DNA of 64,000 nt. It comes from Arion vulgaris. Lineage: Eukaryota; Mollusca; Gastropoda; Stylommatophora; Arionidae. Position numbers and translations under genes: made by a program. Every line of letters starts with the position of its first letter. Positions within the stretch are counted from its first letter, which is position 1. The notes under the pieces were generated by a model, which saw nothing but the letters and a program-made list of their open reading frames with translations, made no database searches and was not told where the DNA came from. The DNA lies in the NCBI GenBank assembly GCA_020796225.1, contig CM036755.1, forward strand, positions 78,253,772-78,317,771, in the 5' to 3' direction. Below, one piece after another: positions 41,341-52,544 of this stretch.

Positions 41341-42060
41341 AAGGGGAAGACTGCAGTAAAACTTGGTGAAATAGCGAAACACGTACAAACAAAGTACTAT
41401 AGTTTTACAAAATACAGAAACAGGGACGATAAACAGCAACGTTTCGACCAAAAGGCCTTTATCAAGCAAACGATACAACAGGAGTGACGAATTTCAAAGA
41501 ACACTTACAAATGGACGTTTACAGAAACATTCAAAAGTATCTAATGAAAATCTGGGAATAAAAACGAATAACGAAATGAGTGCAACACAAAACTAGAAGT
41601 GGAAAAGAAGAGGAACAATAAACAATCAAGTGAAAATATAACTAGAAGTGGAAAAGAAGAGAAACAATAAACAATCAAGTGAAAATATAACTTATATATG
41701 AAGCAAATACACATATAGATTACAAGGCATGAGATGAGAAAGTACTAAGAAGCATAGGAATGTAATGCGTTGAGTCTAAGAGGCCACAATGTACCATATA
41801 ACGAAATAAAACGGTTCTCCAGAGCAAATCGACTACGATCATCAGAGGAACATGATCGGATGGCTGTGACCTGGACATCGCAAGCTTCTGAATGGCCAGT
41901 ATCGTTGAAATGAGTAGCTACAGGGATCACAGAGCATTGGCGTATATCGCGCAAGTAACTTGTAATTAAAGTAATTATTTCTGCGTTCATGTCAAAACTT
42001 TCGTTGTATTAACATTTGACAATTTTATCAGTTTTCAAATCTTTCTTCAATGGAAACAAC
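41341..42060 (-). mobile_element. Penelope-like element, endonuclease end and ribozyme region
   Basis: The minus strand encodes SYLRDIRQCSVIPVATHFND then VQVTAIRSCSSDDRSRFALE and NRFISLYGTLWPLRLNALHS. This is the GIY-YIG endonuclease C-terminal half and is open from 41990 to 41745. The noncoding end then contains the ribozyme core at 41434-41471 and stops at GACTGCAGTAAAACTTGG near 41350. A 48-bp block (AACTAGAAGTGGAAAAGAAG and on) is duplicated at 41600-41690. Confidence 0.8.
41434..41471 (-). ncRNA. Hammerhead-like ribozyme core
   Basis: On the minus strand TTGATAA, GGCC/GGTC with a TTTT loop, GAAAC, GTTGC. Identical core to the copy at 24043-24080. Confidence 0.62.
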
Positions 42061-42099
42061 TGATGTTGATATGTTGGTTTATAGCCAGCATTTGGAAGC

Positions 42100-43090
42100 A
42101 TGAAAAGATTTTACAATAAGTTTTCAGAATTTACTCAATATGACCACTCCAGATTGGGTCATAGAACATTCTTCAATATTACAAATGCCTTCCGGTTTTC
42201 AAAAAAGCGGCTGACGGTGTGTTTAGTGACGGCGCCCGTAAAATTAAGAAATCCTCTTCTGATTCTGTATCGTGGTTTAAAAATATTCGCATGGAACGCA
42301 CATATTCTATTAATACAGGATTACTATGTTTTTTTGCTTTTTCCACATTCAAGACGCGATGCAGATGGGTAGAATCTGCTCCCTTGCAGGACGGTTGCGT
42401 AGCAATCAATGACTAGGGAATGCTAACCCGAAACAAATGTTTGCAGAACCAGATGCACCAGGCCATAAGGCGCATAACATGGTGCAATGACCCCTCAAGA
42501 TGAGGAATGGGATAACGGATTCTATGGTCGCCGCTCTGCTCCCGAGAATTAGCAACAGAGAAAGAATATTGGACCAACCATCACGAGGGTGGTCAAAAAT
42601 AACTGCTCGTGATCACACTGTCACTGGTGCTAAAGTAAAGGAGGGGCAGGAAAATCTTGCAGATCAAACCCCACCAGACTCAGGAGATTCAACATAATCC
42701 AATGGAATGTCGAGGACATTTACACCAAAAAGCAGGCCCTAGCAGTGAAAAATAGACCTTGCATGTATTCAAGAAACACACATCAAACTCCCACACGGAT
42801 TCTCTCTCTGAGATTATTAGTTATACAGATAAGGCCACGCGGAGGAGGGGGAAGGCTCACACGCGTATGCAACAGATATACCATGAAACAAATAGAAGTC
42901 AGCACAAATGGGGAAGCAGAAATCCTAGGAATTGACATCTTTGTAGACAACTAACAGATTCGAACTAACAGAGCCCTTATTCTGGAAACCATGACACTGA
43001 CCAATACACACTGTCTAGTAGTGGAAGATTTTAACAGTCACTCAGAAAGGTAGGGGTACCAAGACACCAGTGTAAAAAAAGGGGGATAGA
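42100..43090 (+). pseudogene. LINE-E, ORF1-like end and endonuclease start
   Basis: From 42690 the frame gives FNIIQWNVEDIYTKKQALAV (APE endonuclease N-terminus, catalytic Asn). It is followed by RPRGGGGRLTRVCNRYTMKQ, STNGEAEILGIDIFVDN, TLTNTHCLVVEDFNSHSE (D/E-F-N, usually GDFN) and GYQDT. Upstream, 42100-42480 is open in two frames and could be ORF1, but I recognise no domain. The copy is interrupted at 43090 by LINE-B. Confidence 0.72.
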
Positions 43091-44592
43091 CTAATAGCCG
43101 TCCATCGCAAGCGATGATGACAACAATCTCAGACGTGTACTGTTGCACCTCTCTGGTGTGTGCGGAGGTGACTGTAGAGTCCAATCCTAGAACAGAATCC
43201 CCGACCACAGGTGGGGCATACATGATCAAGGTTAGACATGTGCGTGTTGTGTGCTCTGTCTTTTCGCGCTGCTCGTTTTCTCTGTGACTCAACAATACGA
43301 TGATTCTCAGCTATTCGGGTTCCTCTTTTGTTGTTACAGCGCCACATTTGGCGATCTTGCGCAAGGGATTCCAGCACGTATTGTCTATATCAAAGCATTT
43401 CAGAGACACGTTAAGAGTGTCTTTAAAGCGTTTTTCTGTCCACCAGCTAAACGTCTGCCCCTTCAAGCTCGCCATACATCAACTGTTTTGGGATACGTTT
43501 ATCAGGCATTCGAGCAACGTGACCGACCCATCTCAGTTGGGTCTTCTGCAACAGGGTGTTGACGCTTGGGATCTTTGCTCTTGTGAGGACTTCGCTGTCT
43601 GGAATTTTGTCCTGCCAGTTTATTTTTAGTATTCTGCGTAGACAGCTTGTGTGGAAACGGTTTAATTTTCTTGCGTGTCTGCTATACACTGTCCATGTCT
43701 CGCTTGCGTACAGCAGCGTGGTTAGCACTATGGTCTGGTAAACTTTCAGCTTTGTGACTATGCTTATCCCTTCCGTTCCCACACAGTGACACGTAACCTT
43801 CCGAACGCAGCACTGGCTTTGGATATCCTATTGTGGACCTCAGAATCTATGTTTGCCGATCTGGATAGGAGGCTGCCAAGATAAGCAAAGTTGTCCGTTG
43901 ACTGGAGACGCTGGTATTTAATGTTGATGACTGGATCGTAATACTGTTCTCTAGGGGCGGGCTGGAACATGACCTCTGTTTTTGGTGTTAATGGTAAGGC
44001 CAAACCTATCACAGGCCATTGAGAACTTGTCCATGTAAGTCTGCATTTCTTCCACAGAGTTGGTAGCGAAGGCACAGTCATCAGCAAACAACAGGTTTGA
44101 GATAGTTGATTCTTTTACCTTATTGTGTGTAGTTGTCTGAAACTGTAGCTTGCGCTGTATTTGGATTATAGTGAGGAAAAGTTGCGCTATTCGTCAACCT
44201 CACTCTCTCGTCCAGGACTATCTGTATCCAGGGCAAGACAAGTCAAGACGACTGGAGATAGTGCCAGATGCAGTGGATGACCAGGGCTTTCTAAAGTGCC
44301 TCGCCGTGCTCTATGCGGTCCACACCGCTCTGCTGTGATCCGCCTTTCTAACCGTTGAGCCAGCTAGTGGCCTCATCCGCGAAGTCAGCCGGATCCAGTC
44401 TTTGCATGCACAGGCAGACAGTGCCTAGATTACCGATGCTGTTAGACCCATCGGTTTCCCTCACCTGGTTTGACCACCGAATAGGCGATGTAACCGTTGT
44501 AGCCGCTGTGCATGTTACAGCTAAACTACAGGCAAGAGTTGTATGTTGTAGTCACGTTACAACTATTGTTCCGGCCGCCCTGCTGTGTGTAG
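43091..44592 (-). mobile_element. LINE-B internally deleted copy, 10-bp TSD, nested in LINE-E
   Basis: GGGGGATAGA is at 43081-43090 and 44593-44602. On the minus strand the first 430 bp are noncoding (5' UTR-like). The coding part begins NLLFADDCAFATNSVEEMQ (catalytic FADD, about 44105). It goes on to FAYLGSLLSRSANIDSEVHN, LYASETWTVYSRHARKLNRF, and RWVGHVARMPDKRIPKQLMY. It finishes with the C2H2 finger HVCPTCGRGFCSRIGLYSHL (about 43190-43230). Frame breaks near 43780 and 43390. The endonuclease and the first half of the RT are missing. Confidence 0.85.
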
Positions 44593-44602
44593 GGGGGATA
44601 GA

Positions 44603-46692
44603 ACAGTGGAAATAGATATCAACCTGCAGCTCAGGAATGGACTGGATGACCCAACAACCTTCTACTCCAGAAGATAGAAAAATATATCCCCCAAACCTTG
44701 TCTTTGCCACTGGTGACATAACCCAGAACTTGGATCGAACCTTCATGGAACAGCTAAGAGACAGTGACACAAACCTGTCAAGCTCTCCTTGAACCTTAGA
44801 TATTTCACCCAAGTCCAAAAACCAATGCCCCCTGGAATTATAAAAGAGCTGACTGGGCAAAGTTTGCGAGGCTCAGCGACATCTACTGTGACCCCATAAA
44901 TACACCAAAAAAGATAAGGAACATGACAGACCTACTCAACATATCCATTTTGAGGGCAGCAAGAGAATCAATTCCTAGAGGTGCAAGAAGAGACTACAAA
45001 CCGTATTGGTCAGAAGAGGTCCAAAATGTTGAAGTTGAAGTGAGTCAGGCCAGAGAAAGAGTAGGAACTAAGCAGAGCATAGACAGCAACATAGCACTCA
45101 AGGTAGCCTCGGCTAAATATAGGAGAGCAGTTAAGAAAGCCGCAAGGCAGAGCTGGAGAGACAAGACGTTTCAACATGGACAGAAGTGAGTTGAAGAAAC
45201 ACTCCAGGGTTTTAACCTTAAGAAGTCACCAGGAAAGGATGGCATCACAAATGAGATGCTCATCAACCTATGCAAGAAAGCAAAGAAAAAGCTGCTAACA
45301 GTTTTGAATGCGAGCTGGAAAGTCGCAGAAAAACCTAGTGAATGGAAAGAAACTATCACAGTGCCCAATCTGAAACAAGGAAAAGACAGATTCGATCCAA
45401 ACAATTGTAGACCAATTAGTCTCTTTAGGAGTGTTGGAAAAGTGACGGATAAGCTTTTCAATAGAAGACTCATGTAGCAACTGGAGCAACAACAATTGAT
45501 ACTACTACAGCAGAGTGGATTCAGTCAGCATGGATCAACATAAGACCAAGTAACTTAGATTTGCACAGAAGGTCGAGGTGGATTTCAAGAAAATAAACAT
45601 ACACTAACGGTATGGGTTGACATGGAGAAGGCTTTCGACAAGGTCTGGAGAGAGGGATTCAAAATCAAACTGCTCTAATTCGGAATCAAAAGGCGCATGT
45701 ATATCTGGATATGTCACTATCTGGTCAATAGAACGAGGTATAGGACCAGGAAAAACATAACAGAAATGCAATCATCGAACAAATTGTTCCCGAGGAAGGA
45801 TTCCTGTCTCCAACGCTACTTCGTTTTTAGAAATGATTATGGAAGACATCCCCAACAGAGTGCATGGTGCAATCTACGTTGATGATCTGGCACTGTGGAC
45901 ACGAGAAGAATCAATAGCAGTAGCCACCTCAAAGATGCAATATGTAATTAAAAAACTATAAAAATATTCCAGGTCTTGACTGCCCTTTATAAATGAAAAT
46001 GAAATCAATTTCACAGTCTTCAGCCTATCCAAGAAGAAACAAATGTTCAAACTCAAGTTCAATGACCACCTACTCTCAATGGACAAATGTCCAACATATA
46101 TAGGAATCATCATGGACAGCAGGCGGGCGTGGAAAACACAGATAGGCAAATCTGGGGAGAAAGCAAAGAAGAGAATGGGAATCGTGAGAAAATTAGCAGT
46201 CACCAACAGGGGTGCGGGTTGTAGCATTCTGAAAAGGCTTTACATTGGGAGAGTTTGACTAGTACTTGAGTATGGCATAGCAGTCTGGTTCATAATCTCC
46301 AAGACACACTTCATGAAGCTAAGCCGAGTGTTAAGTCAGGCCACACTGATTCTCACTGAAACCATAAGTCTACCCACATAGAAATACTGAAAACGGCCCT
46401 AGAACTTCAGCCAATGAAGAACAGAAGGTACTTCAACGATGAGAAAATTGCAAGAGACTGATGAACCATCCAATGCACCCCCACATAAACAGCTACGGTA
46501 GAAGCAGATTGAAAATGAGTAGCTTCATGGCAAACTCCAAAGAGCTTGCCCACCAGACCAATATTGGCACTGACTCAACCAAGACACATACAACCAACCA
46601 GCTCCTCTCCTTCCTGGTCATACAGGCTTCCAGAGCTGGATGTCCTCAATGCAGCTGCAAAAATGACATTTCAACATATGAAACAAATACAT
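44603..46692 (+). pseudogene. LINE-E, endonuclease end and RT
   Basis: Resumes at TVEIDINLQLRNGLDDPTTF (endonuclease end). NISILRAARESIPRGARRDY and KPYWSEEVQNVEVEVSQARE (linker) follow. RT motifs: KKSPGKDGITNEMLINLCKK (45215), RPISLFRSVGKVTDKLFNRR (45410), WVDMEKAFDKVWREGFK (45615, first Asp), IYVDDLALWTREES (45870, YVDD) and YIGIIMDSRRAWKTQIG (46080, thumb). LEYGIAVWFII is near 46270. There are several stops and indels, and no RNase H before the telomere-like array begins. Confidence 0.8.
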
Positions 46693-46699
46693 GAAAAAT

Positions 46700-47660
46700 T
46701 GTGCTTTTAGGTTAGGGTTAGGTTAAGGTTAGGGTTCGGGTTAGGTTTCGAGTTAGGGTTATGGTTAAGGTTAGGTTTTAGGGTTAGATTTGGGCTTAGG
46801 CTTAGTCTTTGGGTTAGGGTTAGGCTTAGGGTTATGCTTAGGCTTAGGATTCGGCTAAGGCTAGGGTTAGGTTTAGGGTTAGGCTTAGGTTGGGGTTAGG
46901 GTTAAGGGTTATTGTTAGGTTAGGATTATGTTTTAGGTTAGGCTTAAGGTTAGGTTGGGGTTAGGTTAGGTTGGTTTTATTTTAAGGGTTAGGTTTAGGG
47001 TTCAGTTAGGTTTCAGGTTAGGGTTAGGTTTAAGGGTTAACGGTTAGGTTTTTAGGGTTAGGGTTGGGCCTAGGCTTAGGGTTAGGGCTACGGTTAGGTT
47101 TAGACTTAGACTTATGCTTGGGGTTAGGTTTTAGGGTTAGGGTAGGCTTAGGGTTAGGCTTAGGTTTAGGCATATGTAGACTTGGGGTTAGGGTTAGGGA
47201 TAGAGTTAGGGTTACGGTTAAGGGTTCTTGTTAGTGTTAGGTTTAGGGTTAGGTTATGTTTGGACTAGGATTAGGCTTAGGTTGCTTAGGTTAGCTTAGG
47301 GTTAGGTTGAGTTTGGGGTTGCGGTTGATGTTGGGTATAGGGTTAGGGTAAGGGTTAGGGTTTGGGTTAGTGTTGGGCTTATCCTTAGGCTAAGGTTTAG
47401 ACTTAGGCTTCGGTTGGGTTAGGATTAGTGTTAAGGTTTGGGTTAGGGTACGGGTTAGGCTTAGCGTTAGGCTTAGGCTTGGAGTTGAGGTTTGGATTAG
47501 GGTTGGGGTTAGGTTAGGCTTTCGCTTGGGGTTATGGTTAGGCTTATTCTTGGGTCCGGGTTAGGGTAGGGTTAGGCTTAGGGTTGGGGTTAGGGATAGG
47601 GTTAGGCTTATGGTTAGGCTTAGGCATGGGGTTGGGATTAGGGTTCGGGTTAGAGTTAGC
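46700..47660 (+). repeat. Degenerate telomere-like array (TTAGGG variants)
   Basis: About 950 bp of short units based on TTAGGG, with frequent TTAGG, TTAGGC, TTAGGTT and TTAAGGG variants. The G-rich strand is the plus strand. Perfect TTAGGG runs never exceed about two or three units. It starts right after LINE-E and ends at GAGTTAGCTTAATTGCGC. Interstitial by position, with ordinary sequence on both sides. Confidence 0.85.
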
Positions 47661-48147
47661 TTAATTGCGCGGCAGCCGAGAGATAGAATGTAAACAAGCC
47701 GCAAAGTACTAAATATCTTGCGAGACAGAAGAGATATAGAATATGAATTTTGAAAATTTAGTCAGTCAAAAACTTAGCCTCGAAAGACTTAAAAAAAAAA
47801 GAGACAAACGCCACATTTAATATCAGACTAGCGGATACCATATTTCCTATCTTCAGCGGTCAAAGAGAGGCTACTTACACAATGTAAAATTAATGAATTT
47901 ACAGCCCATGTTTACAAACGGTAAATAAATACAAATTGCGCTACAAAGGGACAGAATAATGCATGAACGTTGTGGACATTGCTGATGCATTTTTTTCTCT
48001 TTCCGCAGGACTATAGAAACTATTGCACGGCCGGCTGAAATGGACTGTGCCCTTGCACGGACGTTGATTTCCAGTACAGATAGACAGGAGCTAAGTATTA
48101 GTTTATTTCCTGGCAGGTGTTAAACTGTTGTTTAGATCAAGATATTT
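47661..48147. other. Unassigned region
   Basis: No gene or element recognised between the telomere-like array and a GA repeat. Confidence 0.35.
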
Positions 48148-48248
48148 TTTTAGAGAGAGAGGGAGAGAGAGAGCGAGAGAGAGCAAGCGAGAGAGAGAGC
48201 GAGAGAGAGCACGAGAGAGAGAGAGAACGAGAGAGAGCGAGAGAGATA
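48148..48248. repeat. (GA)n / GAGAGC microsatellite
   Basis: About 100 bp of GAGAGA interrupted by GC and AC steps. The apparent Arg/Glu-rich ORF over it is a by-product. Confidence 0.95.
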
Positions 48249-48700
48249 TATTTTTCATCCGGGTTGAGTTTTTTTCATCATTGAAATCAAATGGGTTGGA
48301 GTTTGATTTGTTGACAAAAACACTTCTGTGCGTTTTGAGTCGTATTTCAATTAATTTGACACTTTTTCATAAATCCACTTGATGTGTAACTTGTATTTCG
48401 AGTCTAGTCCAATGACGGTATGTGTATTAGAGTGATATGTATTGAAATCCATGTGCTGAGCATGCTTTGGTGTCATTAATTGCTGTTGGGAGTTGCTGTT
48501 TTGCCAGAAAATGCTTTAAAGCTGCTTTTTTTTCTGCTGAAATGTAGCGTTTTTTTGTACGTTTTGCATTTCAATATGTTTGACCATTACTACAGGAGTT
48601 GTGCTGTCAGGAGGTAGCAAACTGTCAGGAAAAAATTGAGCTACCCATCCTGGTAATATCCTGCAGTTGAACAAGGTATGAATAATAAAACAGGGTGTTT
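48249..48700. other. Unassigned region
   Basis: Nothing recognised. Confidence 0.3.
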
Positions 48701-49480
48701 CACATCTCTTGCAGGGACAGTTAAAAGTGAGTCCAAAACGGCAAGTTGTAGTTTGAGTGAATTACATCGGTTGCCTTTTTTTAACCTCCAGAGGCTTACT
48801 TGGATATACTGTCCTGGTTATTCGGGTGTTGGAATTTTGAATTATAGTGTACAAACAGAACTGATTGCTTGAGAGGTAGAATAACAAGTTTCTTTAACAA
48901 GCAAGCTACATGAACTATCAGTATGCTTTCTCTTCGTTATATGCTCAAGGACATTGAGCAGATATGGATCTGCTATCAGTATGATTTCTCTTCGTTATAT
49001 GCTGAAGGACATTGAGCAGATATAGATCTGCTATCAGTATGCTTACTCTTCGTTATATGCTGAAGGACATTGAGCAGGTATAGATCTGCTATCAGTATGC
49101 TTACTCTTCGTTATATGCTGAAGGACATTGAGCAGATATAGATCTGCTATCAGTATGCTTTCTCTTCGTTATATGCTGAAGGACATTGAGCAGATATGGA
49201 TCTGCTATCAGTATGCTTACTCTTCGTTATATACTGAAGGACATTGAGCAGATATGGATCTGCTATCAGTATGCTTACTCTTCGTTATATGCTGAAGGAC
49301 ATTGAGCAGATATAGATCTGCTATCAGTATGCTTACTCTTCGTTATATGCTGAAGGACATTGAGCAGATATGGATCTGCTATCAGTATGCTTACTCTTCG
49401 TTATATGCTGAAGGACATTGAGCAGATATGGATCTGTCCGGACTGCTATGACATCAGTTCAGAAATCAAAACAAAATAAC
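48701..49480 (+). pseudogene. LINE-A RNase H end and 3' end, with 58-bp tandem array
   Basis: FNLQRLTWIYCPGYSGVGIL (48780-48840) is the P-G-H-[SA]-G-V region of RNase H, with His changed to Tyr. The 3' end, GAGCAGATATGGATCTGTCC and GACTGCTATGACATCAGTTCAG, matches other LINE-A ends. The 58-bp array at 48917-49438 lies in between. Confidence 0.68.
48917..49438 (+). repeat. Nine tandem 58-bp units from a LINE-A 3' end
   Basis: Unit TATCAGTATGCTTACTCTTC...GAGCAGATATAGATCTGC (58 bp), nine copies in 522 bp with one to three substitutions each. Both flanks continue as single-copy LINE-A sequence, so the array is an amplification within the element. Confidence 0.92.
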
Positions 49481-50640
49481 GTAAAACAGAAAAAAATATA
49501 TATTTCTAGTTCATTGTTTTTTTTATAGCTTTGCTAATTTTTCAGACAGAAAAAAAACCATTTGAAAATAACACATTCATTCGCACTCAATGTCTGGCAT
49601 TGTTCAATGCGTCTACGCAATGAAAGCAAACATTTAAACACAATTCATTAAACGTGGTTATAGTTTTAAGTACTTATTAAATAATAATTTATATATCTTT
49701 GTATCAGGTATATATCATGAATTTATGACAGTTTCTAGATAATTTTAATAAACGTGCTAACAAACAAGTCACTATCAATAGAAGTGGACAAGATATTACT
49801 GTAGAGTTAGACGGATCTATAGTGAGTGCCTCCAATAATAGTTTGCCTCCAAACTTCATAAATTATTTCCAAAACCATTGCAATATATTTTAAGAAAATA
49901 ACATTACATGTTCGCTGTTTGTGTCAATTTATAATAGTGCAGGTGAGCAGTTATTTTAAAACTGTGAGTTTTTATGATGTTTCACACAACATAATTATTG
50001 AGATCCTGAAAAATATAATTTACTGTAATCGATGCACATGGAACAATTTCGATAGTGGTATAGACGCATCTTCAATTTTAGAAAACGTAGTGTATGAGCA
50101 ATTACGATTAGATAAATTAAAATGATATTCTATTGAAAATACGATTAAGAAACAACAAAGTAGTGCAGGTGAAGTACTTGTTCAAAGTCAGACAAATCTA
50201 ATATATTGATGTCTGTTCTCGGTTGCACGAAATGCAAGCCATCCATTCTCTAATAGTCTTCTATCACTTTTAATACATGGTCCTCACATTTAGCCTAGTA
50301 ATTGTTTTCAGTTTCTGAAAGCACTGTGTAGATAAGTATCTGAACATCAGAAAGTCCATGTTTTATTATCGGCCATTATCAAACAATGAGGCATATATAA
50401 GAATGGAAGAGCAGTTTCACTATCCGTTCTCTAACTATAGGGCTGTCATTTCCTTGTGATAAACCAGAGCCAAATATAAACTTATGGGCCTTTGGCCTCA
50501 GGTCAGAATTATAGGAAATCAGACCACAACTACACGACGTGATCTCGCATTCCAGTATTGTTGTATATAGACGAATTCATTTTAAAATCAACACAAAATG
50601 CTAAATCGAAGTTATATTATCCAACAAGTTAAGTTTAACT
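49481..50640. other. Unassigned AT-rich region
   Basis: AT-rich sequence with short ORFs (one of 68 codons at 49919) lacking resemblance to known families. No exon of the TRANK1-like gene, which begins far to the left. Confidence 0.35.
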
Positions 50641-51958
50641 ATAAGGAATATAGCAGGAACGATAGAATGCGAAGAACACCGCACAATCAGCCTCATGAGT
50701 CACGTAACAAAACTACTTTTCAGCATTATTATGAGAAAGGTACGAAACAAAATAAGACCAGAAGTTAAGGAAGAACAATGTGGCTTTGTTGAACGCAGGG
50801 GAACAAACTACGCGATCTATACAATAAGAACAATAATGGAAAGATCAATAGAAATGAAGTTGGACTTATACCTATGTTTCATAGACTACGCGAAAGCTTT
50901 CGATAAAGTAAAACATGGAGAAATAATCAGCATGTTAGAAAGTATAAATATTGATGGTAAAGATCTTAGACTGATCAAGAATTTGTACTGGCAACAAACC
51001 GCAGCCATTAGACTAGAGAGTAAGAATGGAATCTATCAGGCGATACAGTTAGGAGTACGACAAGGGTGCGTACTCTCACCAGACCTGTTCAACTTATATA
51101 GCGAAAACATCATGAGATCTATAGAAGAAAAAACAGGAATAGCAGTCGGTGGACAAAATATAAACAACCTAAGATACGCTGATGACACAATTCTCATGGC
51201 TACAAATGAACACGATCTGCAAGACTTGATAGACATACTAGTGAGAGAAAGTGAAAAGAAAGGATTAAGCATGAATATAAAGAAAACAGAGGTTATGGGT
51301 GTCTCCAAGAAACAAGAAACACCAACATGCAATATCAAAATAAATAACACAACACTGAAACAAGTCCATCGATTCAAGTATCTAGGAACATTCCTAATAT
51401 CAGTTGGAAGATGTACAACAGAGATTAGGAGTAGAATAGCTCAAACGAAAGCAGCTTTATGAAAATGAAGAACACACTATGCGTGAACTCACTACCAATG
51501 ACACTGCGAAAACGAGTACTCCAATGCTAAATTGAAAAAATACTTATGTATGGCAGCGAATCATGGACACTGAACAAACAATCAATACGATCATTGGAAG
51601 CCACAGAGATGTGGTTTTACAGAAGAATGTTGAGAATTCCATGGACAGCAAAGAAAACAAACGTGGAGGTTTTAAATCAGGTCTGCACACAAAGAAACCT
51701 TATCAAAAGAATAAGAATCCGACAATCAAGGTTCTTCGGGCATATAATGCGAAGAGAAGGTTTAGAACATTTGGTGACTACAGGTAAAATTCAGGAAGGA
51801 GAGATCGTGGAAGACAGAGGGAGAAGATGTTGGATGGCCTGACATCATGGTTCGACAAAATATCGACGTCAGAACTGATTACATGCACCAAGCAAAGAGA
51901 GTTGTGGAGAGACATGATCACCTATGCCGGCAGGCATGGCACTTGATTGATTGATAAA
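50641..51958 (+). pseudogene. LINE-D ORF2 with intact RT core
   Basis: The ORF 50695-51462 (255 codons) holds [40 protein letters not shown] (catalytic Asp), [40 protein letters not shown] (YADD intact), and [20 protein letters not shown] (thumb). After frame breaks near 51462-51546 the C-terminus follows: LEATEMWFYRRMLRIPWTAK, then QSRFFGHIMRREGLEHLVTT. The 3' end is GCATGGCACTTGATTGATTGAT. It is 5'-truncated, with no endonuclease. The best-preserved RT in the window. Confidence 0.85.
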
Positions 51959-52170
51959 GAATATCAATATTATGAATATTTTTCACCAATAAATAACCAT
52001 AGGCTCACAGAATTGAGTAAAATTACAAAAAACGTGCAGTGTTCTATCAAAATATATAATGTCCAACCCTTCTCTGATCTAGGTCAGGAATCCCGGTCAG
52101 TTGTCTGGCCTAGTTATCTAGAGTTGGCTGTGGATAAACCCGATTGTCTATCGACTGACACGAAAATGAG

Positions 52171-52527
52171 TGTCAGGGCACATGGGTGTCGTTGGCAATG
52201 AGAGAGCAGACAGTCTAGCTGGCTCTGCCGCTATATCAGAGGGCCAGCCAATGGACAGGGCTGACATCGTGAACGCCCTCATAGAGCGTGGCCGCAGAGA
52301 AAACCTTCATCTAAACCAATCCCCGTCAACTACTAGATTGCGAGAACTGGGTTTTGAAGATTGGTGTGCAAGAAAAGAACGGTACAACAGGTATACGAGT
52401 CGGCTCATCAATCAAAATCGAACTGGTACGGTCAGTCGCTGGACGCTGTTGGAGATATTGCAAAGGAGATCGGATCACCTATGGACATGTCCGGAGTGCA
52501 ATGAAGATATTCCAAACTGAAACTGAA
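52171..52527 (+). mobile_element. LINE-C, 357-bp copy with 11-bp TSD
   Basis: ACGAAAATGAG is at 52160-52170 and 52528-52538. The insert opens at GHMGVVGNERADSLAGSAAI (last RNase H Asp) and continues through RYNRYTSRLINQNRTG to the end GATATTCCAAACTGAAACTGAA. Confidence 0.87.
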
Positions 52528-52544
52528 ACGAAAATGAGACCAGC

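Noticed and set aside
46700..47660. Actual chromosome end
   Set aside because: Ordinary sequence continues for 16 kb beyond it and the repeats are degenerate.
48128..48382. Arg/Glu-rich ORF as a small nuclear protein
   Set aside because: Arises from a GA microsatellite.
49919..50125. 68-codon ORF as a small host gene
   Set aside because: No homology signal, no splice context and typical length for chance in AT-rich sequence.
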